Shown here in pieces: positions 8,472 through 17,598 of a stretch of DNA of 64,000 bases. Within the stretch, counting starts at the first letter, position 1, and each line of letters begins with the position of its first letter. A program made the translations under genes and the position numbers. Origin of the DNA: CAVRJC01 sp963721435. GTDB taxonomy: Bacteria; Actinomycetota; Acidimicrobiia; IMCC26256; DASPTH01. The notes beneath the pieces are model-generated. The model was not told the origin of the DNA, ran no database searches, and was given only the letters and a program-made list of their open reading frames with translations. The stretch spans positions 1 through 64,000 of the forward strand of contig CAVRJC010000010.1 in NCBI GenBank assembly GCA_963721435.1, in the 5' to 3' direction.

Positions 8472-8870
8472 TCAGGCCAGCACCGAGAGATCGAACTTGT
8501 CGTTCGACACTCGGAAGTCCATGATCTCGACCTGCGACGCGATCTTGCCATCCTCGAGCTCGAAGTGCACCGCGTACGTGTTCTCGTAGTCCTTGCCCGC
8601 ATTGGTGACGGCCTTGATCGTCATCAGCACCGCGACGACATCACCCTCGGCGACGATGTGATGGATGGTGCGTGACTCCTGCCCGTTGGGGTAGAGCATC
8701 CGACCGAAGTAGGCGACCTGTGCGAAGCCCTCGCGCCCCTCGTGCTTGGTCATCCCCACCCAGTACACCGGGTTCTCGGTGAGATAGGGCTCGTAGACGT
8801 CCGCGTCGAAGGTCGTGAAGTCCTCGAGGAACGCAAGCACGATCTGCTTGTTCTTCTCGGTGTCGGCCAT
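8472..8870 (-). CDS. NTF2-like / limonene-epoxide hydrolase-type protein
   Basis: 132 aa, cone-shaped NTF2-like alpha+beta fold by pattern: N-terminal helix NKQIVLAFLEDFTTFD, then ENPVYWVGMTKHEGREG and paired strands IHHIVAEGDVVAVLMTIKAV and YAVHFELEDGKIASQVEIMD. This matches the limonene-1,2-epoxide hydrolase/SnoaL-like group, which hydrolyses epoxides or isomerises steroids. ATG at 8870 begins MADTEKNKQ. It is sandwiched between the P450 and the amidohydrolase on the same strand, consistent with a catabolic unit. Confidence 0.8.
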   Translation of the reverse strand: MADTEKNKQIVLAFLEDFTTFDADVYEPYLTENPVYWVGMTKHEGREGFAQVAYFGRMLYPNGQESRTIHHIVAEGDVVAVLMTIKAVTNAGKDYENTYAVHFELEDGKIASQVEIMDFRVSNDKFDLSVLA

Positions 8871-8893
8871 CCGTCTCTCCTCAATGCCTGGGT

Positions 8894-10331
8894 TCAGAAC
8901 GCGGGATCTTGGCGCGCCGCAGCGACGGCCGCTTCGCAGACGGTGCCGGCGAAGAAGTCGGGGTTCGGCCCGGCGTGGAGACGGGCCGGGTTGAGGAACG
9001 TGAACTCGCGGAAGTCGCGCTCGCTCATGTGGCCTTTCTCGACGGCCTCGTAGGCCTCCGCGACCGGCTCGGTCATGTCGGGCACGTCCCAGTGCGAGAT
9101 GTCGGAGCCGAGGATCGGGCGCAAGCGTGCGCCGAGCGGGTTGATGTCGTCGCGGAACGCCCACGGCACGAGCGGGTCGTCGGCTTCGCAGCCGAAGTAG
9201 AAGTGGGGCTCGAACAGGTCGCGGAGGTCGGCCTTCTGCTCGATCTCGCAGGGCGCGAACTCGTCGAGCTGCGCGGGCCGCGCCGCCGGACGCGAGAAGT
9301 ACGCGCGGATCTCGTCGAGGTTCGCGGTGACGGTGTCGTCGCCGTAGCGCTCGAACCACTCCATGAGCGCGTCGACATCGAGCCGGTCGGGGTCGAGTGT
9401 GTGGATCTCGTGCTGGTTGCGCTTGTCCCAGTGCCCGACGAGCCCGTTGAACAGCTCGCACGCCCACGACACGCCACCTTCGAGGAACCCGAAGCGCAGC
9501 TCGGGGAACCGACGCGTCACGCCACCGAGGAACAGGCTCTTGCACAAGCGACTCGTGGCTCGCGGCCAGCCCGTTGATGTGGTTGAAGACGTAGTTCGAG
9601 ACGGAACGCGTGACGCGGTGGAACTGCAGCGCGCTGTGGACGACCGGCGACACCCCGAGCTCGACGCACTTGGCCCAGAACGGGTCGTAGTCGTACGCGC
9701 TGTCGAGGCCGAACGTGTCGAGCCGATAGTGGTCGCCGACGGGCCGCCGGACATGCCCGGCCATGAGCAGCGTCTTGGCGCCGAGCTCACGCACCGCGTA
9801 CTCGGCTTCGGCGATCGCCTGCTCGGGGGTGTTCATCGGCACCATCGAGCCGACAGTGCAGCGGTCGCGGTACGGCTCGAACATGCGCGCGTGTTGACGG
9901 TTCACTGCCCGGCACAGTGCCGACGACAGCTCGACGTCGGTCACCTCGAGGTAACCGATGCTCATCGACGGGTACAGGATCGTGAAGTCGATGCCGAGCT
10001 CGTCGAGGCGCTCATAGAGCAGCGCGGGAAGGTGCGCGGTGGCGCGGTCACGGACGTTGGCCGTCTGCCATCCCCACCACGACGGCATCGAGGTCCACTG
10101 CTCACGCACGGCGGGATGCTCGCGGTTCGCGAGCGCCGACGACGTGTCCAGCGCGCCCGAGGCGCTGGCGAGGAAGCGCTCGCGCAGCGCGGCACCCCCG
10201 ACTTCCTCGAGGTGGGAGACGATCTCGTCGTTGAGCAACGGCCCGACCTCGACGAAGTGGCCGTCGGCGTCGATGATCGGATGACCGACCTCGGCGCGCA
10301 CTCGTGCCGCGTCGGTGTTCGTAGCTGTCAT
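8894..10331 (-). CDS. Amidohydrolase family protein (frameshifted)
   Basis: Amidohydrolase-2 (TIM-barrel, ACMSD-like) enzyme. The N-terminal part from ATG at 10331 has the metal-site motif IIDADGHFVE and VVHSALQFHRVTRS. The C-terminal part in another frame has KSLFLGGVTRRFPELRFGFL, MILGSDISHWD-like PILGSDISHWDVPDM and RLHAGPNPDFF. The join is near 9546, where one extra base breaks the frame; the total length (1438 nt) is one more than a multiple of three. The restored product would be about 478 aa. It probably decarboxylates or hydrolyses a carboxylated ring compound. Confidence 0.8.
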
Positions 10332-10407
10332 CGGACTCCCCCGTTTCCGCCCGCACCTTACGACGACGGGAGCACGCCGGGTAGCCCGCGCAGTAGGTTC
10401 CGGGACG

Positions 10408-11121
10408 ATGCCGCCGGATCCCAACTCGGGGCGGCGGGGACCCCCTCCGCCGTTCGACCTCGATGGCCTCGATCGCGTCATCGACAAGGATGCCGAGCCG
10501 CTCCCTGATCCCAACCGCAAGTGGTGGACGCCGTGGCGACGCCACGACCGGTCGCAGCCACCGCCGCAGATGCTCCGCGAGTCCCGCCCGACGGCGACAC
10601 GAGCGATCCTCGCGCTTGCACCGGGCGCCGACCTGGCGGAGGAGGTCCGCGTCGCACTCGCGGGCGCCGACGCGCCGAGACGCGTCGGTCCCCGCATCGT
10701 GTTGCGGTCCGAGCTCGCGCTCGCCGACACCGAGATCTGGGAGCCTGCGATCGTCGAGGTCGCGCGTCGGTGGAAGCCCATCACGGTACGGCTCGTGAAG
10801 GCAGAGGTCGTGCGCGACCGGATGCTCGGGCTCGTCGCGGGCGGCCCGGCCGTGCTCGAGCTCCACGCTGCCATCGAGGAAGCGCTCGCCCGCGCCGGGT
10901 TCCCGGACCGCAGCGGCGTGAGCTTCCTCCCGATGGTGATCGTCGGCTCCACGTTCGACGGGCTCACCGTGCACGAGCTGCACGGGGTCGCAGCCGCGAT
11001 CCGGGAGCGCTTCACGTTCCCGATCGAGTTTCCCGCGTCGTCCGTGCTGTGTTACAGCGAGTCGGCGGACGAGTACGACCTGCCCGTGGCCGCGTACCCG
11101 CTGCTGGGCCAGCCGGGCTGA
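10408..11121 (+). CDS. Degenerate 2H-phosphoesterase-like protein
   Basis: 237 aa; ATG at 10408 chosen over upstream frame because sequence becomes protein-like there. After a proline-rich N-terminus, the second half resembles 2'-5' RNA ligase/2H phosphoesterases: ILALAPGADLAEEVR, then PRIVLRS, then LELHAAIEEALARAGFP followed by FLPMVIVGS, about 80 residues apart. In active 2H enzymes these two positions are HxTx motifs. Here both histidines are replaced (R and M), so catalysis by the usual mechanism is unlikely. Family assignment is tentative. It is divergent from the amidohydrolase. Confidence 0.5.
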   Translation: MPPDPNSGRRGPPPPFDLDGLDRVIDKDAEPLPDPNRKWWTPWRRHDRSQPPPQMLRESRPTATRAILALAPGADLAEEVRVALAGADAPRRVGPRIVLRSELALADTEIWEPAIVEVARRWKPITVRLVKAEVVRDRMLGLVAGGPAVLELHAAIEEALARAGFPDRSGVSFLPMVIVGSTFDGLTVHELHGVAAAIRERFTFPIEFPASSVLCYSESADEYDLPVAAYPLLGQPG

Positions 11122-11122
11122 C

Positions 11123-12001
11123 TCAGGCGCGGGGGCGGAGACCGAGGATCGCCGCGGCGTCGTCGGGCGTGGCCACGGGCCGGCCGTGCGCCTCGCAACG
11201 CGCGACCGCCGCGTCGATCAGCTCGACGTTCGTGGGCGTGCCGTCACCGCCGTGGAACTCGAGCCCGAGATGGAGGTGGCCGCCGCGTGCAAGCCCGAGG
11301 TCGGCCATGCCCGTGTCGACGAGGTCACCGCCCGACACCGAGACCGCCCACTCGAGACCCGAGCCGTCGAGCAGCTCGAGGTACGCGTCGAGCGCCTTCT
11401 CGGTCGGCGGCAGCCCGAACACGATGCCTCCCAGACCGAGCTCGGTGCTGAAGTAGAGCTTCGCCAACGAGCCCCTCGGCAACCGCCCGACGCGCTGCCA
11501 CGCGAGCGCACAGCGCAGGAACCCGGGCTCGTAGATCGCCAGGCTCGCGCCGAGCTCGTGCTCGTTCATGAGCTCGAGCTGGTACGTGATGTCGTCGAAC
11601 GAGTTGGAGTACACCATGCCGCCCGACGGCACACCGTCGCGCGATCGTCCCATGTTCATCGAGCCCGGATCACAGAGCCCCATGCGCAGGAGCCCGCTCG
11701 CGGCCAAGGGCGCGATGTGGTCGTAGTTGTGGCCGTTGGCCCCGAAGTTCACCGTCGGGTAGATCAGCGCGTCGGGGCGCGCGTCGAAGACCGGGCGCCA
11801 CGCCTCGAGGTACCGCTCCGCGGCCTCCTCACCCGAGGTGTCGCGCAGGTCGATGTGATTGTGGATGATCGCCGCACCCGCGTCGATCGAAGCGAGGATG
11901 TCGGCCGTGATCTCCTCCGGCGAGCGCGGGACGTTGGGATTGCGCTCCTTCGGCGTCGCGCCATTGATGGCAGCCTCGATGATCACCGGCGCACCGCTCA
12001 T
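11123..12001 (-). CDS. BKACE family enzyme (3-keto-5-aminohexanoate cleavage protein-like, DUF849)
   Basis: 292 aa TIM-barrel. It begins PVIIEAAINGATPKERNPNVP and has the zinc-binding IIHNHID, the catalytic-region SGGDLVDTG and the late GGHLHLGLEF (HxH variant of the family's GGHVRVGLED). BKACE enzymes condense beta-keto acids with acetyl-CoA to give a CoA ester and acetoacetate. The substrate side chain varies widely and cannot be inferred. A flavodoxin-fold gene follows upstream on the same strand. It converges with the 2H-like gene with 1 nt between stops. Confidence 0.88.
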   Translation of the reverse strand: MSGAPVIIEAAINGATPKERNPNVPRSPEEITADILASIDAGAAIIHNHIDLRDTSGEEAAERYLEAWRPVFDARPDALIYPTVNFGANGHNYDHIAPLAASGLLRMGLCDPGSMNMGRSRDGVPSGGMVYSNSFDDITYQLELMNEHELGASLAIYEPGFLRCALAWQRVGRLPRGSLAKLYFSTELGLGGIVFGLPPTEKALDAYLELLDGSGLEWAVSVSGGDLVDTGMADLGLARGGHLHLGLEFHGGDGTPTNVELIDAAVARCEAHGRPVATPDDAAAILGLRPRA

Positions 12002-12043
12002 GCTCTCCCCCTCGAGTTGCTCCCGCCGGAGCGGCGGTTGCGG

Positions 12044-12496
12044 TCACATCGTGAGCGTCGCCGCGAGCGCGGCCCCGAGCTCCCAACACTGATCCAGATC
12101 ATCCTTGCTCGGATCGCCGACCACCTCCAGCGGCGATTGCGCGAGCTTCCACTGCAAGCCGGTCGTGATGGTCTCCACCGCGCGCACCGCGCCGGTGGTG
12201 TCGCTGTTGCCGTGCACGTACAGCGCGAACGGTCGGCCGATCGTGGCTTCGAGGCACGGGTAGTAGATCTGGTCGAAGAAGTGCTTGAGCGCGCCCGAGA
12301 TGTACCCGAGGTTGGCGGGCGTCCCGAGGAGGAAGGCGTCGGCACCGAGTGCGTCGACTGCGGTCGCACCGAGCGCGGGCCGCGCCACGACATCGACACC
12401 GTCGATCTCCGGGTTCGTCGCGCCGTCGTGGACCGCGCCGTACATCGCCTGCAATGACGGCGACGTCGTGTGGTGGACGATGAGGAGCGTCGGCAT
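12044..12496 (-). CDS. Flavodoxin-fold / NADPH-dependent FMN reductase-like protein
   Basis: 150 aa. It begins TLLIVHHTTSPSLQAMYGAV, a P-loop-like phosphate-binding segment of flavodoxins, and contains LLGTPANLGYISGALKHFFDQIYYPC, typical of the WrbA/flavodoxin-like reductase family second FMN loop. It probably binds FMN and transfers electrons. It is preceded 12 nt upstream by the DUF427 gene on the same strand. Confidence 0.8.
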   Translation of the reverse strand: MPTLLIVHHTTSPSLQAMYGAVHDGATNPEIDGVDVVARPALGATAVDALGADAFLLGTPANLGYISGALKHFFDQIYYPCLEATIGRPFALYVHGNSDTTGAVRAVETITTGLQWKLAQSPLEVVGDPSKDDLDQCWELGAALAATLTM

Positions 12497-12508
12497 GCCG
12501 CCGGCAGC

Positions 12509-12880
12509 CTACGAAAGCTCGTCGTGGACGTGCAGTGTGACCCGCTCGTTGTAGAAGCAGAGCAGGCCCTCGATCTCGCGCATCTCCGGGATGGGATCGG
12601 CGTAGCTCCACACGATGTTCTCGTGCCGCCCGTGCTCGAGCTCGAGCGTCCAGTACGACGCATCGCCCTTGAACGGGCAGTTCGTCGAGTGGTCGGTCGC
12701 GACCAACAGGTCGGTGCGCACGTGCTCGCGCGGCACGTAGTAGCGCGGCGGCAACGAACCCTCTTGCAGGACACGCGCTTCGTCGGTGTCGGCGACGATC
12801 ACGCCGTCGACCTCGACCCGCACCGCGACGACGGGATCGCTGACGGTGATGCGGTGCGCGTTCGTGCCGGATGCCGTCAC
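12509..12880 (-). CDS. DUF427 domain-containing protein
   Basis: 123 aa with GTG start at 12880 (VTASGTNAHRITV). The family signature RYYVPREHVRTDLLVATDHSTNCPFKG is split around residues 46-71 and is followed by YWTLELEHGRHENIVWSYADP, the hallmark of DUF427, a small mainly-beta protein common in actinobacteria. The function of the family is unknown. Longer readings upstream run through the region antisense to the cNMP gene and are rejected. Confidence 0.85.
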   Translation of the reverse strand: MTASGTNAHRITVSDPVVAVRVEVDGVIVADTDEARVLQEGSLPPRYYVPREHVRTDLLVATDHSTNCPFKGDASYWTLELEHGRHENIVWSYADPIPEMREIEGLLCFYNERVTLHVHDELS

Positions 12881-12974
12881 GTCGGAAAGGGTAGGGCAAC
12901 AACGAGACGAGCATTCGGTGAACAGCACGTGAACCGCACGGAACGAGCGCGAGCTGACCTCGTACTGTGCCTCC

Positions 12975-13370
12975 ATGGCTGTCGACCCATCCCGCATCCG
13001 GCAGGTCCCGCTCTTCGCAACCCTCACCGACGCGCAACGCGACGCAGTGGCGGGCAAGCTCGAAGAGCGGCACGTGGAGCCCGGTCGCCACCTCACGACC
13101 GAGCACGGCTCGGGGTACTTCTTCTTCGTGATCGAGAGCGGGGCGGCCGACGTGTCGCACGACGACGGCGTCGTGGTCGCCACCCTCGGCCCGGGCGACT
13201 TCTTCGGCGAAGCCGCGATCTTCCGCACCCGCCGCCGCACTGCGACGGTCACCGCGACGTCCGACATGGTCGTGTTCGCGATGTTCGGTGCCGACTTCGC
13301 GGTGCTGGTCGAGGAGATCCCCGAGCTGAAGGCCGAGATCGACACCGCGCTCGACGCGCGTCTCCCCTGA
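12975..13370 (+). CDS. Cyclic nucleotide-binding domain protein
   Basis: 131 aa single CNB domain: RIRQVPLFATLTDAQRDAVAGKLEERHVEPG opening helices, then the phosphate-binding cassette GPGDFFGEAAIFRTRRRTATV, which has the conserved G-E and R residues for cAMP/cGMP. There is no DNA-binding or enzymatic domain, so it is not a CRP-type regulator by itself. It probably acts as a stand-alone sensor or as a partner to an unlinked effector. Confidence 0.88.
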   Translation: MAVDPSRIRQVPLFATLTDAQRDAVAGKLEERHVEPGRHLTTEHGSGYFFFVIESGAADVSHDDGVVVATLGPGDFFGEAAIFRTRRRTATVTATSDMVVFAMFGADFAVLVEEIPELKAEIDTALDARLP

Positions 13371-13379
13371 CCGCGTTCC

Positions 13380-14489
13380 TCAGGGTGCGAGATCGCGGCT
13401 GGAGTGGAAGCCGCTCGGGTGGTGTGCGCCGATCACCATGTTCTCGTGCATGCCCCACCCGACTTCACCGGTGTCGAGGTCGAAGCGGCACAGCGTCTCG
13501 TTGAGCCCCGCGATGTCGAGCCGCTCCGTCGGCGCCCCGATCTCGTGCACCATGCCTTCGACCTCGAGGTGGCCTTGGTACACGCCATGACCCCACTCGC
13601 CGTCGTAGCGGTAGCCCGAGCCGGTGTTGAGATAGATGGTGCGCAACGGCGTGTTGACCACCCGGATCCGTGAGCCGTCGTCGCGCGTGAGCTCGACGAC
13701 CGCGCGCTGCATCTCGCGCGTGCCCGAGATGTAGTCGATGGCGATGTCGGGAACGCCGAACTCCTCGGGCTCCCGGTCGATGCCGTCGTTCCACACCAGC
13801 GCGGCTTCGGCGACGATGCGCGTGCCGTCGGATTCCTCGTCGAGCATCACCTTGATCATGCGGTCGTCGAACTGCATCGGGATCCAGTTGTGCCACTGGC
13901 CGGTGGTGCCGGCGGCGCGGGCCTTGGCCCGGATACCCCGAGGCTCGGGCTCACCGACCGGTCGGATCCCCCACGAATGGTCGCGCGCTCCCTTCCACGT
14001 GTCCGGCGTCACCACGTAGGTGGCGCCGGCGACCTCGAGCGACCCCTCCCACGTTCCGACCTGCGCGTAGCGCGAGACGTTCGTCATCACTCGCGATCCC
14101 CAGCGGATGAACGTGGTCGGCTCCTCGAGCGCCGGTGTGGTGCCGCGCCAGACGAGGTCGAAGGCAATGCCCCATTCGTTGGGCTCGCAGATCACCCGCA
14201 ACGAACGCAACCCTTCGAGCACCTCGACCCTGAACGGCCCGACGCTGGTGTCGAGACGATCGATGCCGAGCTCGCGCGACGCGCGCACGGTGTACTGCCG
14301 GTCGCCGTGGGACACCGTGACGAACGCGTCGGTGACACCGAGATTGGGGTATTGACCGAGCCCGGCGATCAGGAACAGCTCGTCGCTGCACGGGTGCAGG
14401 TTGAAGTAGTAGCGGTCATAGAAGTTGCGGTCCGAGGTGAAGACGCGGTCGAAGGTCTCGACGGTCTGGTGCGCCAGGTACTCGTCCAT
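13380..14489 (-). CDS. Conserved hypothetical protein (about 370 aa)
   Basis: 369 aa from ATG at 14489 (MDEYLAHQTVETFDRVF); a GTG 15 nt upstream is an alternative. The protein is rich in beta structure with Trp/Arg-rich blocks such as VTPDTWKGARDHSWGIRPVG and TGQWHNWIPMQFDDRMIKVM. It looks like the two-lobed lipocalin-type (AttH/CrtC-like) hypothetical proteins seen in steroid-degrading actinobacteria, but I cannot assign a function. No signal peptide is visible. It is divergent from the FMN oxidase, with 64 nt between starts. Confidence 0.75.
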   Translation of the reverse strand: MDEYLAHQTVETFDRVFTSDRNFYDRYYFNLHPCSDELFLIAGLGQYPNLGVTDAFVTVSHGDRQYTVRASRELGIDRLDTSVGPFRVEVLEGLRSLRVICEPNEWGIAFDLVWRGTTPALEEPTTFIRWGSRVMTNVSRYAQVGTWEGSLEVAGATYVVTPDTWKGARDHSWGIRPVGEPEPRGIRAKARAAGTTGQWHNWIPMQFDDRMIKVMLDEESDGTRIVAEAALVWNDGIDREPEEFGVPDIAIDYISGTREMQRAVVELTRDDGSRIRVVNTPLRTIYLNTGSGYRYDGEWGHGVYQGHLEVEGMVHEIGAPTERLDIAGLNETLCRFDLDTGEVGWGMHENMVIGAHHPSGFHSSRDLAP

Positions 14490-14553
14490 GGGGCTGATCG
14501 GCACGGCGGGCACCCTACTCCGACGGGTGCACGAGCCGGATAGCGTCCCGGGC

Positions 14554-15621
14554 GTGAGCAGCGAACTCGGAGAGATGCCCGGAACCGTCGTCGAGCTCGA
14601 AGCACTGGCGGAAGCTCGAGTCGACAAGCTGGCCTGGGACTACATCGCGCACGGCACCGGTGACGAGATCACGATGCGCGACAACGTCGCCGCGTGGGAG
14701 CGTCTCCGTCTCCGACCGCACGTGCTGCGCGACATGTCGGACGTGCACACCGCGACCTCCGTGCTCGACACCGCGATCGACCTGCCCGTGCTCATTGCGC
14801 CGACCGCGATGCACCGCTTCTACTGCGACGACGGCGAATCCGCGACCACGCGCGCCACGGCACGCGCCGGCACGGTGATGGTGGTGTCGATGGCCGCCAC
14901 CACGTCGCTCGAAGAGGTCGCCGCCGCGGCACCCGGCGCGCCGCACTGGGCCCAGATGTACATGCTGCGTGACCGCGGCCTCACACGCTCACTCGCCGAA
15001 CGCGCGCGCGACGCAGGGTACGGAGCGCTCATGATCAGCGTCGACGGCGCCGCGATCCCGCGCCGCAGCCGGCTTTCCGGCGGTGCGCTCACTCCCCCGC
15101 CGTCGTTCCGGTTCCCGAACCTCGCGCCGCCGGGCACCGACGACGCGAACCTGATGGCAATGGTCGACTTCGACAGCTCGCTGACCGTCGACGACCTCGC
15201 ACTCTTCCGCGAGTGGAGTGGGCTCCCGATCGTCACCAAGGGCGTGATGCGCGGTGACGACGCCGCGGCGTGCGTCGACGCCGGTGTTGCCGCGATCGCG
15301 GTGTCGAATCACGGCGGCCGCACCCTCGACGGCACCATCGCGACCGCCGACGCGCTCGCCGACGTCGTCGACGGCGTCGGTGGGCGCGCCGAGGTCTACG
15401 TCGACGGCGGGATCCGCAACGGCTCCGACATCGTCAAGGCGCTGGCGCTGGGCGCCCGCGCGGTGATGATCGGGCGCCCGGTGCTCTGGGGCCTCGCGGT
15501 CGGCGGCGAAGACGGTGCTGCCGGCGTGCTCGCAACCCTTGCCGCCGACACGCGCCGTGCGCTTGCGCTGTGCGGGGCGGACCGCCCCGAGCGCGTCACT
15601 CCCGACTTCGTCGCGCGGTAG
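14554..15621 (+). CDS. FMN-dependent alpha-hydroxy-acid dehydrogenase/oxidase
   Basis: 355 aa TIM-barrel flavoenzyme. GTG at 14554 starts the family N-terminus. Landmarks are VLIAPTAMHRFYCDDGE, TKGVMRGDDAA (flavin-contacting Lys) and VSNHGGRTLDG with the catalytic His near residue 253 and substrate Arg near 256, then VYVDGGIRNGSDIVKALALGA for the FMN phosphate. It oxidises a 2-hydroxy acid (lactate, glycolate or mandelate type). A mycofactocin-associated MftD role is possible, but no mft genes are in view. Its 3' end overlaps the convergent Coq4-like gene by 26 nt. Confidence 0.92.
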   Translation: MSSELGEMPGTVVELEALAEARVDKLAWDYIAHGTGDEITMRDNVAAWERLRLRPHVLRDMSDVHTATSVLDTAIDLPVLIAPTAMHRFYCDDGESATTRATARAGTVMVVSMAATTSLEEVAAAAPGAPHWAQMYMLRDRGLTRSLAERARDAGYGALMISVDGAAIPRRSRLSGGALTPPPSFRFPNLAPPGTDDANLMAMVDFDSSLTVDDLALFREWSGLPIVTKGVMRGDDAAACVDAGVAAIAVSNHGGRTLDGTIATADALADVVDGVGGRAEVYVDGGIRNGSDIVKALALGARAVMIGRPVLWGLAVGGEDGAAGVLATLAADTRRALALCGADRPERVTPDFVAR

Positions 15622-16666
15622 CGAACTCCTGCTGCTGGAGCGTCATCCCCTCCAGCGCGAACACGCCGACCGATCCGGCCGCGATCGCCTCGGGCGACTT
15701 CGAGGGCAGTGAGATCGCGGCGCGGACGTCGTCGAGGTCACGAGCGGCGAAGGCGTGGAAGTCGACCCGGATCAGGTCGGTGCCGAATCCCGTCGCGACC
15801 GCCTTCCCGCGTCGCACCGCGTCGGCGACCCGCTCGCCCTGCAGGTGGTGGTCGCTGACGTCGGTCTGGAAGAAGCCGGCCCGCGCGACGTAGCCGGTCT
15901 CGAAGAGGCCGATCATCGTGGCCAGCCACGCGAAGCCCTTCGGGTCGGGATCGGCGCGTCCGATCAGCGCGAAGGTCTCGAGCTCACCCTCGAGGTTGGT
16001 GCCGTAGTCCGCGAGCACGTGCACGAAGTCATGTTGGGCGAGAAGCCCCGGCGCACCGGCCGGGTTGCCCGGCAGTGCGAAGCCGCGTCCCACATACATC
16101 TCGAAGACGGCGCGGCCGAGGCTTCCTTCGGGGAGGTCGGCGAACGCCCGCCAACGCGCTTCGAGCTCAGGATCAGGCGCGTGGTCCTCGAACGGGTCGA
16201 CGAAACCCTCCTTGGCGTACACCGCGGCCTCAGACGAGTCCCACCGCTCGGCGAAGCCGCTGCGCCGGAGATCGACCCACGCGAGCCCGAACGCGCCCTG
16301 CGCGTACCGACGCGCTACCCGCACGAAATCGTCGTCGGTACCGAGTGCGATCGCGTACTCCTCGACGCGATCGGCCACCGCGGCGGGGATCGGTCGCAGC
16401 ACGAGCTCGCCGAGGACCATGTGGTGCACGATCCGCTGCCGGTACTCGGCACCGTGGGGCTCGAGCACGGCGGCCAGCTCAGCCGGCCCGAGCGGGTCGA
16501 GATTGCGGTAGTCGACGTCGATGTCGGTGAGCGCCCGGGTGACGGCGTGCAGCACCGACACCTGGACGTCGGTGAGGCCGCCGGCGGGCGCAACCGCGGT
16601 CGCGATGCCCCGGGAGACCGCCCACACCTCGTCCGGGAAAGGCGCGGCGGCGTCGATGTCAGGCAT
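15596..16666 (-). CDS. Coq4-like protein, paralog A
   Basis: 356 aa from ATG at 16666. The C-terminal half carries a Coq4-type metal motif, LAQHDFVHVLADYGTNLEGE near residues 209-228 (H-D-x-x-H ... E). This is the zinc-binding signature of the ubiquinone-biosynthesis protein Coq4. The N-terminal half is helical (TerB-like by look: VSRGIATAVAPAGGLTDVQ, then YRQRIVHHMVLGELVLRPIP). It is clearly homologous along its whole length to the gene at 48832. Actinobacteria generally make menaquinone, so the role is unlikely to be canonical ubiquinone synthesis. Confidence 0.75.
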   Translation of the reverse strand: MPDIDAAAPFPDEVWAVSRGIATAVAPAGGLTDVQVSVLHAVTRALTDIDVDYRNLDPLGPAELAAVLEPHGAEYRQRIVHHMVLGELVLRPIPAAVADRVEEYAIALGTDDDFVRVARRYAQGAFGLAWVDLRRSGFAERWDSSEAAVYAKEGFVDPFEDHAPDPELEARWRAFADLPEGSLGRAVFEMYVGRGFALPGNPAGAPGLLAQHDFVHVLADYGTNLEGELETFALIGRADPDPKGFAWLATMIGLFETGYVARAGFFQTDVSDHHLQGERVADAVRRGKAVATGFGTDLIRVDFHAFAARDLDDVRAAISLPSKSPEAIAAGSVGVFALEGMTLQQQEFATARRSRE

Positions 16667-16770
16667 GGTGGCGCACAGTCTTACGAGTCCCCGCTTCGAC
16701 AAGACCATCGGCGACGGTATCGTCACCCTCGACCGACCATACCTCCTGACGAGATCCTGACAGCGACGCC

Positions 16771-17598
16771 ATGGCGACCACCCAGACCCCGAGCGCGACG
16801 ACCCAGCGGCTGGAGGCATTCAGCGACGGCGTGATCGCGATCGCGATCACGCTCCTCGTGCTGCAGATCCGGGTGCCGCACGTGAAGAACGGCAGCCTGC
16901 TCGACGCGCTGCTCCACCAGTGGCCGTCGTACGTCGCGTTCGTGATCTCGTTCGTGGTGATCGGCATCATGTGGGTCAGCCACCACTCGATGTTCGAGAA
17001 GATCGCGCGCGTCGACCGCGGGCTGCTGTTCGCCAACCTCGCGCTCCTGCTCGGCATCGCGTTCCTGCCCTTCCCCACCGGGCTCCTCGCCGACTACGTC
17101 CGGGAGGGAGGGCAGAACTCGCACGTCGCCGCCGCGATCTACAGCGCCACGATGGTGGTGATCGGGCTCGCGTTCATGGGCATGTGGGCACACCTGCTCG
17201 CGACGCCGCACCTGCTCATCGACGGGATCCCGGTCGGCGCGGTCCGCACCGCCCTGCACCGTTCCGCGGTCGGCCCCATCGTGTACGGCTTCACCATCGG
17301 CCTCGCCTTCATCAGCGCCGAAGCGTGCTTCGTCGTCTACGCGATGATCGCGGTCTACTTCGCCGCCGGCCCGTCGGCCCGCGCGCTCAATCGCCACCAC
17401 ACCGACACCGACTCCGACTCCGACATCGAGCATCGAGCTCGAGTAGCCGATCGGGCGACCCTTCGATCAGCTCGAGTCGAGCTGGCGCTCGAGGCCTTCG
17501 ACTGCGTCGATGAACTCCGAGACCATGTCGAAGACCACCTGCCGCGGCGGGCTTCTCCTCGTTGGTGCGACCGACCACCTGCCCCACGAAGTAGTTGA
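16771..17598 (+). CDS. TMEM175/DUF1211 family membrane protein
   Basis: 275 aa. The N-terminus has the potassium-channel family signature RLEAFSDGVIAIAITLLVLQ at residues 11-30, followed by about five further hydrophobic segments (YVAFVISFVVIGIMWVSHHS, LLFANLALLLGIAFLPF and others) to about residue 200. Bacterial TMEM175 proteins form tetrameric potassium-permeable channels. The last 60 residues after ALNRHHTDTDSD are not family-like and run antisense over the end of the nitronate monooxygenase gene. An indel near 17400 or a real tail extension would both explain this. Confidence 0.85.
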   Translation: MATTQTPSATTQRLEAFSDGVIAIAITLLVLQIRVPHVKNGSLLDALLHQWPSYVAFVISFVVIGIMWVSHHSMFEKIARVDRGLLFANLALLLGIAFLPFPTGLLADYVREGGQNSHVAAAIYSATMVVIGLAFMGMWAHLLATPHLLIDGIPVGAVRTALHRSAVGPIVYGFTIGLAFISAEACFVVYAMIAVYFAAGPSARALNRHHTDTDSDSDIEHRARVADRATLRSARVELALEAFDCVDELRDHVEDHLPRRASPRWCDRPPAPRSS

